Below are positions 19,302 to 28,780 of a stretch of 64,000 nt of DNA, piece by piece. Every line of letters starts with the position of its first letter. The first letter of the stretch is position 1. The translations under genes were made by a program, and so were the position numbers. The stretch lies in assembly GCF_040892545.1 (NCBI RefSeq), contig NZ_CP156079.1, positions 2,515,501-2,579,500 on the forward strand, given 5' to 3'. Below the pieces are notes generated by a model that saw only the letters and a program-made list of their open reading frames with translations, was not told the DNA's origin and made no database searches. This DNA comes from Paracidovorax avenae (GTDB lineage: Bacteria; Pseudomonadota; Gammaproteobacteria; Burkholderiales; Burkholderiaceae_C).

Positions 19302-21095
19302 TCAGGCCGTGGGCGGGGGGGCCGGCACCGGCGCCGGCATGGGCAGCTCCAGCGTGAAGCAGGCGCCCTGGCCGGTTTCGGAGGCTACGGTGAGCCGGCC
19401 GCCCATGAGCTCGGCGAGCCCGCGCGAAAGCGCCAGGCCCAGGCCCGTGCCGCCGTGCTGGGTGCTCACCTCGGCACTGCCCTGGCTGAATTTCTCGAAG
19501 ATGACCTCGTGCAGGTCGGCGGGAATGCCGGGGCCCGTATCGATGACCCGGAAGCGCAGGGCGGGGCCGTCGGCGGTGTCCACCTCCAGCCGCACGCCCC
19601 CGCTCCGGGTGAACTTGAGCGCATTGCTCAGCAGGTTGTTGAGGATCTGCTTGAGCCGCAGGCCGTCGCACCGCAGCATGTGGGGTACGCCGGGGGCGAT
19701 GTGCTTTTCCAGCGTGAGCCCTTTCTGCGCGGCGGAGATGGCGAAGAGGTCCACGGTGGTGCCGACGAGTTCGCGCACGGCATGGTCCCCGGACACGATG
19801 GGCATGGCGCCGGCCTGCACTTTCGCAAGATCCAGGATCTCGGACAGCAGGGTGTTGAGGTGCTCCGCTGCGCTGCGGATCAGGCCTGCGGCTTCGCGGT
19901 AGGACGGCTGCTCCAGCCGCTGTTCCATGAGTTCCGCAAAGCCGTGGATGCTGGTGAGGGGCGTGCGCAGTTCGTGAGAAATGGCCGTCAGGAACTCGCT
20001 CTTCGCGCGGTTGGCGGAGCGGGCCTGGGCTTCGCTCGCCGCCAGTGCCACGTTCTTCTGCTCGAGCTGGCGCAGCCCCCGCAAAAAGCCCGCGCACAGG
20101 GCGACCAGCGCCGCGGAAAAAAGCCCGGCGAACACCATGGTGAAGTTCCGCATGGTCCGCCATTCCGCCAGGGCTTCATCGTCCGCGGTGGACACCAGGA
20201 CCGTCAGCGGATACCCGGGCACGCGATGGAAGGCGGTGATGCGGCTCAGTCCGTCGATGTGGCTGACCCGCTGGTACGTACCCTGCATGCGGGTGGCGTC
20301 CTTGAGGGGATGGTCGGGCGGGAAGTCGATGACCTGGTCGATGTTGCCCGCCTGGGTGCCTATCACCCGGGCCAGCATGCCGAAGTCCGCCCCCATCAGC
20401 ACGACCGCTCCCTGGGCGCCGATGTCCACGCCGCCATACACCTTGTCGAAATAGTTCGGATTGAGCGAGGCGACCACCACGCCGTGCAGGTAGCCGTTGC
20501 TGCCGATGATGGGCCGGCTCAGCTGCATGGTCCGGCGGCCCGAGACCCGGCCCGTGACGGGCTTGCCGATGAAGAGGCCCGATGCGGACATCTGCGTCCG
20601 TGCGCGGGGCACTTGCGAGGGCTCGAGGTGCACCCGGATGTGCTCGCGCTCGCTCAGGTCGGTATCCTGGTTGCGTGCGCCGGAAGGATCGAGGTTGCTG
20701 CCCACGAACCTGCCGTCGGGGCCCACGATGGACAGTTGGGTAAGGATGTCCGGCGCCAGGCCGGTCTCGTTGGCGAACAGGGCGTAGTCCTGCTCGGTGA
20801 ACTCTCCGCTGCGCACTTCCGCCACCACGCGCAGCGTGGCCTGGTCGGCTGCCGCCAGGACCCGCAGCGTCTGCTCTTCCAGCACGCGGGCCAGGTTGGC
20901 ATTCTGCCGTTGCTGGGACTGCACGGCATCCTGCCATTTGGTCTGCAGCGAGATGGCGACGAGCGCCCAGGTGGCCGTGAGCGCCAGGAGCAGGGTGCCG
21001 ATCACCAGGGCGCGCAGCCGCCGCCCGCCCTGGGCCGTGTGCGCAGGCACTGCCGGCAGGTGCTCGGAGACCCGGGGGGATGAGGGTTCGGACAT
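19302..21095 (-). CDS. Orphan membrane sensor histidine kinase
   Basis: A 597-residue kinase. One membrane segment at about residues 29-50, a periplasmic sensing domain of Cache type (about 55-310), a second membrane segment (about 318-338), HisKA with H374 in 'SHELRTPLTSIHGF', and a HATPase with 'NNLLSNALKFT', 'DTGPGIP' and 'GGTGLGLALS'. No HAMP, receiver or response regulator is visible in or beside the gene, so its partner must be elsewhere. The ligand is unknown; Cache domains often bind small organic acids or amino acids. Confidence 0.92.
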   Translation of the reverse strand: MSEPSSPRVSEHLPAVPAHTAQGGRRLRALVIGTLLLALTATWALVAISLQTKWQDAVQSQQRQNANLARVLEEQTLRVLAAADQATLRVVAEVRSGEFTEQDYALFANETGLAPDILTQLSIVGPDGRFVGSNLDPSGARNQDTDLSEREHIRVHLEPSQVPRARTQMSASGLFIGKPVTGRVSGRRTMQLSRPIIGSNGYLHGVVVASLNPNYFDKVYGGVDIGAQGAVVLMGADFGMLARVIGTQAGNIDQVIDFPPDHPLKDATRMQGTYQRVSHIDGLSRITAFHRVPGYPLTVLVSTADDEALAEWRTMRNFTMVFAGLFSAALVALCAGFLRGLRQLEQKNVALAASEAQARSANRAKSEFLTAISHELRTPLTSIHGFAELMEQRLEQPSYREAAGLIRSAAEHLNTLLSEILDLAKVQAGAMPIVSGDHAVRELVGTTVDLFAISAAQKGLTLEKHIAPGVPHMLRCDGLRLKQILNNLLSNALKFTRSGGVRLEVDTADGPALRFRVIDTGPGIPADLHEVIFEKFSQGSAEVSTQHGGTGLGLALSRGLAELMGGRLTVASETGQGACFTLELPMPAPVPAPPPTA

Positions 21096-21136
21096 GAGGG
21101 CCTAGCTTGCCACGTTCTGGTGCGTCGCGGAGCGCA

Positions 21137-22165
21137 TCAGGGCTGGGTGGCGGTGCCGAAAATGCCGTCTCCGCCACCCTGGCCGAGGATCCGGCGCCCC
21201 AGGGCCGGCAGGGCGGTGGCTGCATCGGGGCGCTGCCATGCCTGGGCCACGGCGGCGCGGCCGGCCGCGAGATCCGCGGGCGTGCCCAGATCGAAGTGGA
21301 AGGTGTAGTCGGGCTCCTGGCCCATGCGCAGGTCCGTGACCTGGACGTGCCCACCGTGCTCGCGCATGCGGTAGAAGCCATGGCTGAAGGCGGCTACGCG
21401 CTGCACGGGTGGCTGGGCCGCGAACTGCGCGATCAGTGCTTCGCCGCGGTCATGTATGGTGAAGTGGATGGGCCGGCCGCGGTCGGCAAGTGCGTAGAAG
21501 CCTTCCGCATACTGCCCGGGCGCCATCGCCACCACCCGCCAGGCGAGGGTGTTGAACGGCGTGGGCGTCACGAGCACCTGGTCCGCCGGCCAGCCGATGG
21601 CTGCGAGCGATGCCCGAGCGACCCCCGTGACATGCTGCTGTACCCCGAAGCCCCAGGCCAGGTAGGCGGTGCTCAGCCACAGCCCGGCCGTGTTCCAGCG
21701 CAGGCCCCGCGGGCCTGCAAGCGCCAGCGCCGAGACCACCCCGACGATCAGCGGCACGGTATAGAGCGGATCGATGATGAAGATGCTGCCGACCCCGTAG
21801 GGCTGGTCGGTGAACGGGCGCAGCAGTTGCGTGCCGTACACCGTCATCCAGTCGAGCAGCGGATGGGTGGCGAGCGCGAGCCAGAGGGCCAGCCACCAGC
21901 GCTTCCACTGGAAGCTCTCGCGATGGATGCGTGCTGCCAGCGCGCCCAGCAGCGGCGCGAGCAGCGAAAGGTAGAGCAGGGCGTGGCTGTCGGCACGGTG
22001 CAGGACCATGTTGGCGATCGGGTCGCCATGGTCGATCAGCGCGTCGAGATCGGGCAGCGTGCCCGCCACGGCCCCCCACAGCGCGGCCTTCCAGGCGGCC
22101 GTGCGGCGGCCCATGGCGGCCAGGGAAACGGCGGAGCCGAGGGCGATCTGGGTCAGGGAGTCCAT
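21137..22165 (-). CDS. Membrane-bound metal-dependent hydrolase (YdjM/DUF457 type)
   Basis: A 342-residue integral membrane protein. The N-terminus 'MDSLTQIALGSAVSLA' and 'AGTLPDLDALID' followed by 'HRADSHALLYL' and 'THPLLDWMTVYG' carry the conserved Asp/His set of this family. A soluble C-terminal region of about 140 residues follows the membrane part. The substrate is unknown; family members have been tied to membrane lipid metabolism and DNA-damage response. I chose the ATG at 22163-22165, where family similarity starts. Confidence 0.88.
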   Translation of the reverse strand: MDSLTQIALGSAVSLAAMGRRTAAWKAALWGAVAGTLPDLDALIDHGDPIANMVLHRADSHALLYLSLLAPLLGALAARIHRESFQWKRWWLALWLALATHPLLDWMTVYGTQLLRPFTDQPYGVGSIFIIDPLYTVPLIVGVVSALALAGPRGLRWNTAGLWLSTAYLAWGFGVQQHVTGVARASLAAIGWPADQVLVTPTPFNTLAWRVVAMAPGQYAEGFYALADRGRPIHFTIHDRGEALIAQFAAQPPVQRVAAFSHGFYRMREHGGHVQVTDLRMGQEPDYTFHFDLGTPADLAAGRAAVAQAWQRPDAATALPALGRRILGQGGGDGIFGTATQP

Positions 22166-22414
22166 GCGGTGGCGGCGTGCGTCGTGCGGGTCGGGATGTC
22201 CGTGCGGGCGGCGGGGCAGGGCTTGGCGCCGCAGCGGCCGAATTCTAGGGCGAACGATGCGCAGGCGTCCTACATGCCCGGCGGAAGCTCTCTGCAATGC
22301 TGGGCACCGGCCATCGCGCCCCAGCGCCGCAGCCGCCGCCCGGCATGGCCTGCGAATTCCGCCGGCTGCCCTGCCGCACCGGCGGCCCTTTCCCCTTCAG
22401 GAAAAGAGATCCCG

Positions 22415-23353
22415 ATGAACGCCCATGCCCTCCAGCGGTCCGAACCCGCCCATTCCGACATCATCCCCGGGCTGCTTCGGCACCCGGCCTGCATTTCGCC
22501 GAAGTACTTCTACGACGGGCGTGGATCGGAACTCTTCGAGGAGATCACCCGGCTGCCGGAGTACTACCCCACCCGAACCGAGCAGGCCGTGATGGCGCGG
22601 CACGGCGACGACATCGCACAGGCGGTGGGCGCGGTCGAGACGGTGATCGAGCTGGGCGCCGGCAGTTGCGAGAAGGTGCAGCCGCTGTGCCGCCTGCTGC
22701 GGCCGCAGCGTTTCGTGGGGGTGGATATTTCCGCGGATTTCCTGCGCGGCGCGGTGGCGCGGCTGCAGGAAGCGCTGCCCTGGCTGCGGGCGGAGGCCGT
22801 GGCGGGCGACCTCACGCGGCCCGTGGTGCTGCCCCAGGACATTCCGCGCGCGCGCCGGCTGGTGTTCTATCCGGGCTCCTCCATCGGCAACTTCGATCCG
22901 CCCCAGGCACTGGCGCTGCTCTCGCGCATGCGTGGCCTGGTGGACCGCGACGGCGGCGTGCTCATCGGATTCGACCTGCCCAAGGACGTGGCGGTGCTCG
23001 AGGCGGCGTACGACGACGCGGCCGGCGTGACGGCCGCATTCAACCGCAATGCGCTCGAGCACGTGAACCGGCTCATCGGCAGCGACTTCGTGGCGCAGGA
23101 CTGGGAGCACCGCGCCTTCTTCGACCGCCGGCTGTCGCGCATCGAGATGCACCTGGAGACGCCCCGCGGCGCCCACGTGCGCTGGCCCGGTGGCGGACGC
23201 GTCTTCGCGCCCGGCGAGCGCATCCATACCGAGAACAGCTACAAGTACACGCTGCCGGCCTTCCAGGCCCTGCTGGCGCGGGCAGGCTTCTCCCGTGCGC
23301 GGGTCTGGACCGACGAGCGCGGATGGTTCGCCGTGGCCTATGTGCGGCCCTGA
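22415..23353 (+). CDS. egtD: L-histidine N-alpha-methyltransferase EgtD
   Basis: A 312-residue SAM-dependent enzyme that trimethylates histidine to hercynine, the first step of ergothioneine synthesis. Motifs include 'ISPKYFYDGRGSELFEEIT', 'LPEYYPTRTE', the SAM-binding 'VIELGAGSCEK', 'YPGSSIGNFDP' and 'IHTENSYKYT' near the C-terminus. The gene ends 18 bp before egtB and the two are clearly one transcription unit. Confidence 0.95.
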   Translation: MNAHALQRSEPAHSDIIPGLLRHPACISPKYFYDGRGSELFEEITRLPEYYPTRTEQAVMARHGDDIAQAVGAVETVIELGAGSCEKVQPLCRLLRPQRFVGVDISADFLRGAVARLQEALPWLRAEAVAGDLTRPVVLPQDIPRARRLVFYPGSSIGNFDPPQALALLSRMRGLVDRDGGVLIGFDLPKDVAVLEAAYDDAAGVTAAFNRNALEHVNRLIGSDFVAQDWEHRAFFDRRLSRIEMHLETPRGAHVRWPGGGRVFAPGERIHTENSYKYTLPAFQALLARAGFSRARVWTDERGWFAVAYVRP

Positions 23354-23371
23354 CCCCCGGAGACCCCTGCC

Positions 23372-24778
23372 ATGACCCCTCCCCTGAGCCTGGTGCGCCG
23401 GATGGCGCCGGGCGGTACGCCCGCCGTGGCGGCAGCACTGCAGGACCGTTATGCCGAAGTGCGCCGGGCCTCGCTGGCGCTGGCCTTGCCGCTGTCCGAC
23501 GAAGACTGCTGCGCGCAGTCCATGCCCGACGCGAGTCCCGTCAAATGGCACCTGGCGCACACCACGTGGTTCTTCGAGACTTTCGTGCTCGAGCCGCGCG
23601 AGCCCGGCTTCGCCCCGTTCCATCCGGCGTTCCGCGTGCTGTTCAATTCCTATTACAACGGCGTCGGTGACAAACACCCCAGGCCGCAGCGCGGGCTGCT
23701 CACGCGCCCGGCGATGGCGCAGGTGCTGGAATACCGGCAGGATATCGACACCCGCATGGGACGGATCCTGGCCGGGCTGCAGGAGCAGCCGGATCCGGCA
23801 CTGCAGGCCCTGGTGGAGCTCGGGCTGCAGCACGAGCAGCAGCACCAGGAACTGATCCTCACCGACGTGAAGCACCTGCTGTCGTGCAGCCCGCTCTGGC
23901 CCGCCTACCGGCTGCAGAGCGCGGGCGGGGCTCCGGCGGGGCCGCACGAGCGGCACCTCGAACCTGCCGAGGCGCCGGCCTTGCGCTGGCGGCGGTTTTC
24001 CGGTGGCGTCGCGGAGATCGGCCACGACGCTCGCGCCGAGGGCGCCGGTTTCGCCTTCGACAACGAATCGCCCCGGCACCGTGTGTACCTGCAGCCCTAT
24101 GCGCTGGCCTGCAGGCCGGTCAGCACCGGCGAGTACCTGGCTTTCGTCGAGGCCGGCGGCTACCGTGATGCCTCGCTCTGGCTGGCCGAGGGCTGGGACT
24201 GGGTCCAGGCCATGAAGCTCCAGCACCCCCTTTACTGGCGCCGGGGTGCGATGGAAAGCGGCGAGGGCGCGGACTGGCACGAGTTCACGCTCGCCGGCCC
24301 GCGGCCGCTCCGGCCATCGGCTCCCGTGGTGCACCTGTCCTATTACGAAGCGGACGCGTACGCGCGCTGGGCCGGCGCCCGCCTGCCCACCGAGGCCGAG
24401 TGGGAGGCTGCTGCGGCGGCTTCGCCGGGCATGCAGGCCGCGCCGGGGCATTTCGCCGACAGCGGCGTGCTGCACCCCCGCGCGGCATCGGGCGCGGCCC
24501 GGCCGGAGCCGGACGGGCAGCCGCCGCTGGAGCAATTGTTCGGCGACGTCTGGGAATGGACGCAGTCCAGCTACGCGGCCTATCCGGGCTTTCGCGTGGC
24601 GGACGGTGCCGTGGGTGAATACAACGGCAAGTTCATGGTGAACCAGTACGTGCTGCGGGGAGGGTCCTGCGCGACGCCCCCGGGCCATGTCCGCGCCAGT
24701 TACCGGAATTTCTTTCCGGCCACCGCGCGATGGCAGTTCTCGGGCCTGCGGCTCGCGCGGGACCTGGAGAGCGCCTGA
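23372..24778 (+). CDS. egtB: Ergothioneine biosynthesis sulfoxide synthase EgtB
   Basis: A 468-residue non-haem iron enzyme joining hercynine to a thiol donor with oxygen. The N-terminal DinB-like helical domain supplies the iron ligands: 'WHLAHTTWFFE' and H154/H158 in 'LQHEQQHQE'. The C-terminal half is a formylglycine-generating-enzyme-type sulfatase-modifying fold with 'LPTEAEWE', 'GDVWEWT' and 'VLRGGSC'. No egtA or egtC is adjacent, so the enzyme may use cysteine directly, as some non-mycobacterial EgtB enzymes do. That is inference. Confidence 0.94.
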   Translation: MTPPLSLVRRMAPGGTPAVAAALQDRYAEVRRASLALALPLSDEDCCAQSMPDASPVKWHLAHTTWFFETFVLEPREPGFAPFHPAFRVLFNSYYNGVGDKHPRPQRGLLTRPAMAQVLEYRQDIDTRMGRILAGLQEQPDPALQALVELGLQHEQQHQELILTDVKHLLSCSPLWPAYRLQSAGGAPAGPHERHLEPAEAPALRWRRFSGGVAEIGHDARAEGAGFAFDNESPRHRVYLQPYALACRPVSTGEYLAFVEAGGYRDASLWLAEGWDWVQAMKLQHPLYWRRGAMESGEGADWHEFTLAGPRPLRPSAPVVHLSYYEADAYARWAGARLPTEAEWEAAAAASPGMQAAPGHFADSGVLHPRAASGAARPEPDGQPPLEQLFGDVWEWTQSSYAAYPGFRVADGAVGEYNGKFMVNQYVLRGGSCATPPGHVRASYRNFFPATARWQFSGLRLARDLESA

Positions 24779-24794
24779 CCCGCGTGGCATCGCG

Positions 24795-26081
24795 TCACAC
24801 GGCGTCCAGCGCCTGGGCGAGGTCGGCCGTGAGGTCGTCGATGTGCTCGATGCCCACCGACAGGCGCACCATGCCCTCTGCCACGCCGGCCTGCTGCAAC
24901 TCTTCCGGCCCCAACTGGCGGTGGGTGGTGGAGGCCGGGTGCGTGGCCAGCGAGCGGGCGTCGCCGATATTCACGAGCCGCGTGAAGAGCTGCAGCGCAT
25001 CGAGGAAGCGCGCACCGGCCGCCCGGGGATCCTCGCCCGGTGCGGACCGCAGTTCGAACGAGAGGATGCCGGAGGCCCTGCCGCCGAGCAGGCGCTGCGT
25101 GATCGCATGGTCGGGGTGGCTGGGCAGGGCGGCGTACCGCACCTGCGCCACCTTGGGGTGCTGCTGCAGGTAGTGCGCGACGGCCAGCGTGTTGTCGCAG
25201 ATGCGGTCCATGCGCAGGGCCAGGGTCTCGATGCCCTGCAGGATCAGGAAGGCGTTGTGCGGGGAGAGCGTGGCACCGGTGTTGCGCAGCGGGACGACGC
25301 GTGCGCGGCCGATGAAGGCCGCCTCGCCCAGGGCTTCGGTGTACACCACGCCGTGGTAGCTGGGGTCGGGGGTGTTGAGGTTGGCGAAGCGCTCCTTGTG
25401 CTGCGCCCAGGGGAACTTGCCACTGTCCACGATGGCGCCGCCGATGCTGTTGCCGTGGCCGCCCAGGTACTTGGTGAGCGAGTGGACGACGATGTCCGCG
25501 CCGTGCTCGATGGGACGCAGGAGGTAGGGGCTGGGCACGGTGTTGTCCACGATCAGCGGTACGCCGTGGTCATGGGCCACCTGCGCCAGCGCGGCGATGT
25601 CGGTCACGTTGCCCAGCGGGTTGCCGATGGATTCGACGAACACGGCCTTGGTGCGGCCATCGATGTGCCGCGCGAAGCTGGCCGGGTCGCGCGGGTCCGC
25701 GAAGCGGGTGGCGATGCCCTGGCGCGGCAGGGTGTGCGCGAACAGGTTGTAGGTGCCGCCATAGAGCGTGCTGGCCGAGACGATGTTGTCTCCGGCCTCG
25801 GCGATGGTCTGGATCGCGTAGGTGATCGCTGCCATGCCCGAGGCCAGGGCCAGCGCGGCGATGCCGCCTTCGAGCGCCGCGACGCGCTTTTCGAGCACGT
25901 CGTTGGTGGGGTTCATGATGCGGGTGTAGATGTTGCCCGGCACCTTCAGGTCGAACAGGTCCGCGCCGTGCTGGGCGCTGTCGAAGGCGTAGGCTGCCGT
26001 CTGGTAGATGGGCACCGCCACGGCGCGGGTGGTGGGGTCGGGTGCCTGTCCGGCGTGGACGGCGAGGGTCTCGATCTTCAT
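24795..26081 (-). CDS. metY: O-acetylhomoserine sulfhydrylase (MetY type)
   Basis: A 428-residue Cys/Met-metabolism PLP enzyme that makes homocysteine (or methionine) from O-acetylhomoserine and a sulfur donor. The PLP lysine is K204 in '[13 protein letters not shown]'; '[13 protein letters not shown]', 'ASGMAAI' and '[10 protein letters not shown]' are also typical. Length fits MetY rather than the shorter MetB/MetC/MetZ. AGGAG lies ten bases before the ATG. No SAM-riboswitch consensus was recognised in the 226-bp leader. It converges on egtB with 16 bp between. Confidence 0.92.
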   Translation of the reverse strand: MKIETLAVHAGQAPDPTTRAVAVPIYQTAAYAFDSAQHGADLFDLKVPGNIYTRIMNPTNDVLEKRVAALEGGIAALALASGMAAITYAIQTIAEAGDNIVSASTLYGGTYNLFAHTLPRQGIATRFADPRDPASFARHIDGRTKAVFVESIGNPLGNVTDIAALAQVAHDHGVPLIVDNTVPSPYLLRPIEHGADIVVHSLTKYLGGHGNSIGGAIVDSGKFPWAQHKERFANLNTPDPSYHGVVYTEALGEAAFIGRARVVPLRNTGATLSPHNAFLILQGIETLALRMDRICDNTLAVAHYLQQHPKVAQVRYAALPSHPDHAITQRLLGGRASGILSFELRSAPGEDPRAAGARFLDALQLFTRLVNIGDARSLATHPASTTHRQLGPEELQQAGVAEGMVRLSVGIEHIDDLTADLAQALDAV

Positions 26082-26307
26082 GCTGTGCTGTCTCCTCGGA
26101 AGCAGTGGGCGGCGCCGGCATCGCCCGGCGCGTGCGGGCCATTGTGTCGGGTCGCACCGCCACGCGGAACGAACCGATCGCTATGTGCTTATGCCCTCCG
26201 TGCTTCCACTGTCCAGCCCGGCGGTGGACCGGTCGGGACGGGCACGCCGGTTGCCCTGTGGGTGGAATGGAGGGCACTCCGCCCTCTGTTGACTGAAGGA
26301 GCACGAC

Positions 26308-26508
26308 ATGGCCATTCTTTTCCCCCCGGACCCTCCGGCCGCGGGCAGCCCTGGCAAGAGCGATCTCGCCCGGGCGCCCGAGGCGCTTCCCGACGGGCCG
26401 AACGTGGCGCCGAGCGCGCATGAGCATGAGGCTGCCCAGGGGTGCCTGTCGGAGAAGGGCGGGGCCGAACCTGAACGCAGGCCGGCGAAGGGCTCCGCTG
26501 CAGGGTGA
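26308..26508 (+). CDS. Short disordered hypothetical protein
   Basis: A 66-residue ORF with a strong ribosome-binding site (GAAGGAG, about seven bases before the ATG). The product is rich in Pro, Ala, Gly and Glu, with no predicted helix or membrane segment and no recognisable family. It stands alone between metY and rlhA. The Shine-Dalgarno site and clean start argue for expression; the low-complexity composition argues for caution. Confidence 0.4.
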   Translation: MAILFPPDPPAAGSPGKSDLARAPEALPDGPNVAPSAHEHEAAQGCLSEKGGAEPERRPAKGSAAG

Positions 26509-26554
26509 CCCGGTGGACCTGGCACGCGCGGCGTGCCCCGCGCCGCGCTGCGCT

Positions 26555-28564
26555 TCAGTGCGGCGCGCCGGGCACGGGCCGCGTGCGGTAGAACTGCATC
26601 GGCACCGCCTGGGCCTCGCGCGCCTGCTGGTTCTGCACCGACTTCTTGATCCGTCCGACCACGTGCATCTCGCAGGGCTTGCAGTCGAAGCGCAGCGTGA
26701 GCTTTTCCTTGCCGTTGATCAGGTGCAGGGGCTCGGCCTTGATGGTGCCCTTGACCCCGATCACGCCCTTGGCCTGCTTGGGGCACAGGCTCATGGAAAA
26801 GCGCACGCAGTGCTTGGTGATCATCAGGCTCACCTCGCCATCCTCTTCCTGACTTTCGTAGGCGGCGTCGATCACCTTCACGCCGTGCTTCATGTAGAAG
26901 TCGTGCGCTTTCTGGTTGAACACGTTGGCCAGGTAGGTGAGGGTGTCCTCGGGGAAGGGCGCCGGCGGCTCCACGGGTTGCGCGCGGGGCAGGCGCTGCA
27001 GGCCTTCGGTGCGCGCCGCCTCCAGGGCGGCGACGGCATCGCGGCGCAGCGGATTCAGCACGGAGGCAGGCACGAACCACGGCTGCCGCATCGCGATGGC
27101 GATGTCGTGCGCGTGGAAGATCGTGGCGCCGAAGCGGCCGATCTGCTCGCGCAGGGCACCTTCCGCGCGCGCCGCATCGGTGGCCGGCTCGTGCGCATGC
27201 GACACCTCGGCTGTGCCGGTAAAGCCGTCCTCGTCGGTCAGCGTGAGTGCGAAGCCGGCGTCGGTGTCCGTGAAATGCGCCCACAGGCCGATGCGCCGCT
27301 CGCTGGATTTCTTCTCGAGCGTGCGCACCCAGTCCATGTCCCGGTTGCGGTTGATTTCCGTGCCGCGGCGCAGGTCCCTGAAACCCTCCATCGGATCCTT
27401 CGGGAACACGCGCCAGTGGTTGCGTGACTTGCCGGGCGCCGCCTCGGCGCGGTTGATCGCCACGCCCACGAGTTCCTTCTGCAGGTCCCAGTAGCACAGG
27501 CCATCGCCGTTGTGCAGCACCGTGTCGGGCGCATGGGTTTCCAGCTCGACCCAGTTCGGGCCCACCTGCGTGACCCAGCCGATCGCCTGGCCGGGGTTCT
27601 TGGGCGTGTCGAAGGCGCCGATGTCTTCCTTGCGGCCGTTCACGAAATAGTCGGTGAACTCGCGGTTGAAGTTCTGGTTCGGATCGGGCGTGAAGGTGAA
27701 GCGCGTCTGGCCGCTGGAGGAGCGGGCCAGGGGCGCGGCGGAGGTCTCGCGCTCCTCGATGATCTCGTCGAGCAGCCGGCGGTAGTGGGCCGTGACGTTC
27801 TTCACGTAGGCCATGTCCTTGTAGCGCCCTTCGATCTTGAAGCTGCGCACTCCCGCGTCGATGAGGGGACGCAGGTTGGCCGACTGGTTGTTGTCCTTCA
27901 TCGAGAGCACATGCTTGTCGTGCGCGATGAAGCGGCCGGCGTCGTCCGTCACCTGGTAGGGCAGGCGGCAGGCCTGGCTGCAGTCGCCGCGGTTGGCGCT
28001 GCGGCCGGTGTGCGCGTGGCTGATGTAGCACTGGCCGCTGTAGGCCACGCAGAGTGCGCCGTGGATGAAGAACTCGATCGTGCAGCGCTCCGGATCGGTC
28101 GCCGCGCGGATGGCCGCGATCTCCTGCACCGTGAGCTCGCGCGCCAGCACGATCTGCGACAGCCCCGCGTCCTGCAGGAAGCGCGCCTTCTCGGGCGTGC
28201 GGATATCCGTCTGGGTGCTCGCATGCAACTGGATGGGGGGCAGGTCGATTTCCAGCAGGCCCATGTCCTGGATGATGAGCGCGTCGGCGCCGGCCTCGTA
28301 CACCTGCCAGGCCATGCGGCGGGCGCCTTCCAGTTCGTCGTCGCGCAGGATGGTGTTGAGCGTGACGAAGATGCGGCTGTGGAAGCGGTGCGCATGGCGG
28401 ATGAGCCGCTCCAGGTCGCGCAGTTCGTTGCCCGCGCTCGCCCGCGCGCCGAAGGCCGGGCCTCCGATATAGACGGCGTCCGCGCCATGGTTGACCGCCT
28501 CGATGCCGATGTCGGCGTCGCGGGCGGGTGAGAGCAGTTCGAGCTGGTGGGGCAGGAGGGACAT
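26555..28564 (-). CDS. rlhA: Peptidase U32-family protein, likely 23S rRNA hydroxylase RlhA
   Basis: A 669-residue U32 protein. The N-terminal TIM-barrel part starts 'LLSPARDADIGIEAVNHG' and includes 'GADAVYIGGPAFGAR'; the U32 cysteine cluster is seen in 'GALCVAYSGQCY', 'NRGDCSQACRLPY' and the later 'RFDCKPCEM'. The long C-terminal extension distinguishes RlhA (C2501 hydroxylation of 23S rRNA with prephenate-derived chemistry) from the shorter tRNA hydroxylase TrhP. Assignment to RlhA rests on length and this extension. It is transcribed alone. Confidence 0.85.
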   Translation of the reverse strand: MSLLPHQLELLSPARDADIGIEAVNHGADAVYIGGPAFGARASAGNELRDLERLIRHAHRFHSRIFVTLNTILRDDELEGARRMAWQVYEAGADALIIQDMGLLEIDLPPIQLHASTQTDIRTPEKARFLQDAGLSQIVLARELTVQEIAAIRAATDPERCTIEFFIHGALCVAYSGQCYISHAHTGRSANRGDCSQACRLPYQVTDDAGRFIAHDKHVLSMKDNNQSANLRPLIDAGVRSFKIEGRYKDMAYVKNVTAHYRRLLDEIIEERETSAAPLARSSSGQTRFTFTPDPNQNFNREFTDYFVNGRKEDIGAFDTPKNPGQAIGWVTQVGPNWVELETHAPDTVLHNGDGLCYWDLQKELVGVAINRAEAAPGKSRNHWRVFPKDPMEGFRDLRRGTEINRNRDMDWVRTLEKKSSERRIGLWAHFTDTDAGFALTLTDEDGFTGTAEVSHAHEPATDAARAEGALREQIGRFGATIFHAHDIAIAMRQPWFVPASVLNPLRRDAVAALEAARTEGLQRLPRAQPVEPPAPFPEDTLTYLANVFNQKAHDFYMKHGVKVIDAAYESQEEDGEVSLMITKHCVRFSMSLCPKQAKGVIGVKGTIKAEPLHLINGKEKLTLRFDCKPCEMHVVGRIKKSVQNQQAREAQAVPMQFYRTRPVPGAPH

Positions 28565-28780
28565 GGGGCGCGATTATCCCAGGAGGCCGGCCCCGGGGGG
28601 GCCGGGGCAGCCCCTCCCTCCAGGGGCGGGCCTCCGGGCCGGTGCCGTCCCCGTCACCCGGTGCACCGATTTGGCGCCGCTTCGCTCCGAAATGGTGCGA
28701 CTGCCGGTACGATAGTCCCGGCGCCGCCCCGCGCGGAGCCTTTTTTTCGCCATTCCCGAGACTGTCAGGAGACCTTCGAA

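Noticed and set aside
26082..26307. Possible SAM riboswitch in the metY leader.
   Set aside because: None of the SAM-I, SAM-II or SAH consensus cores is visible.
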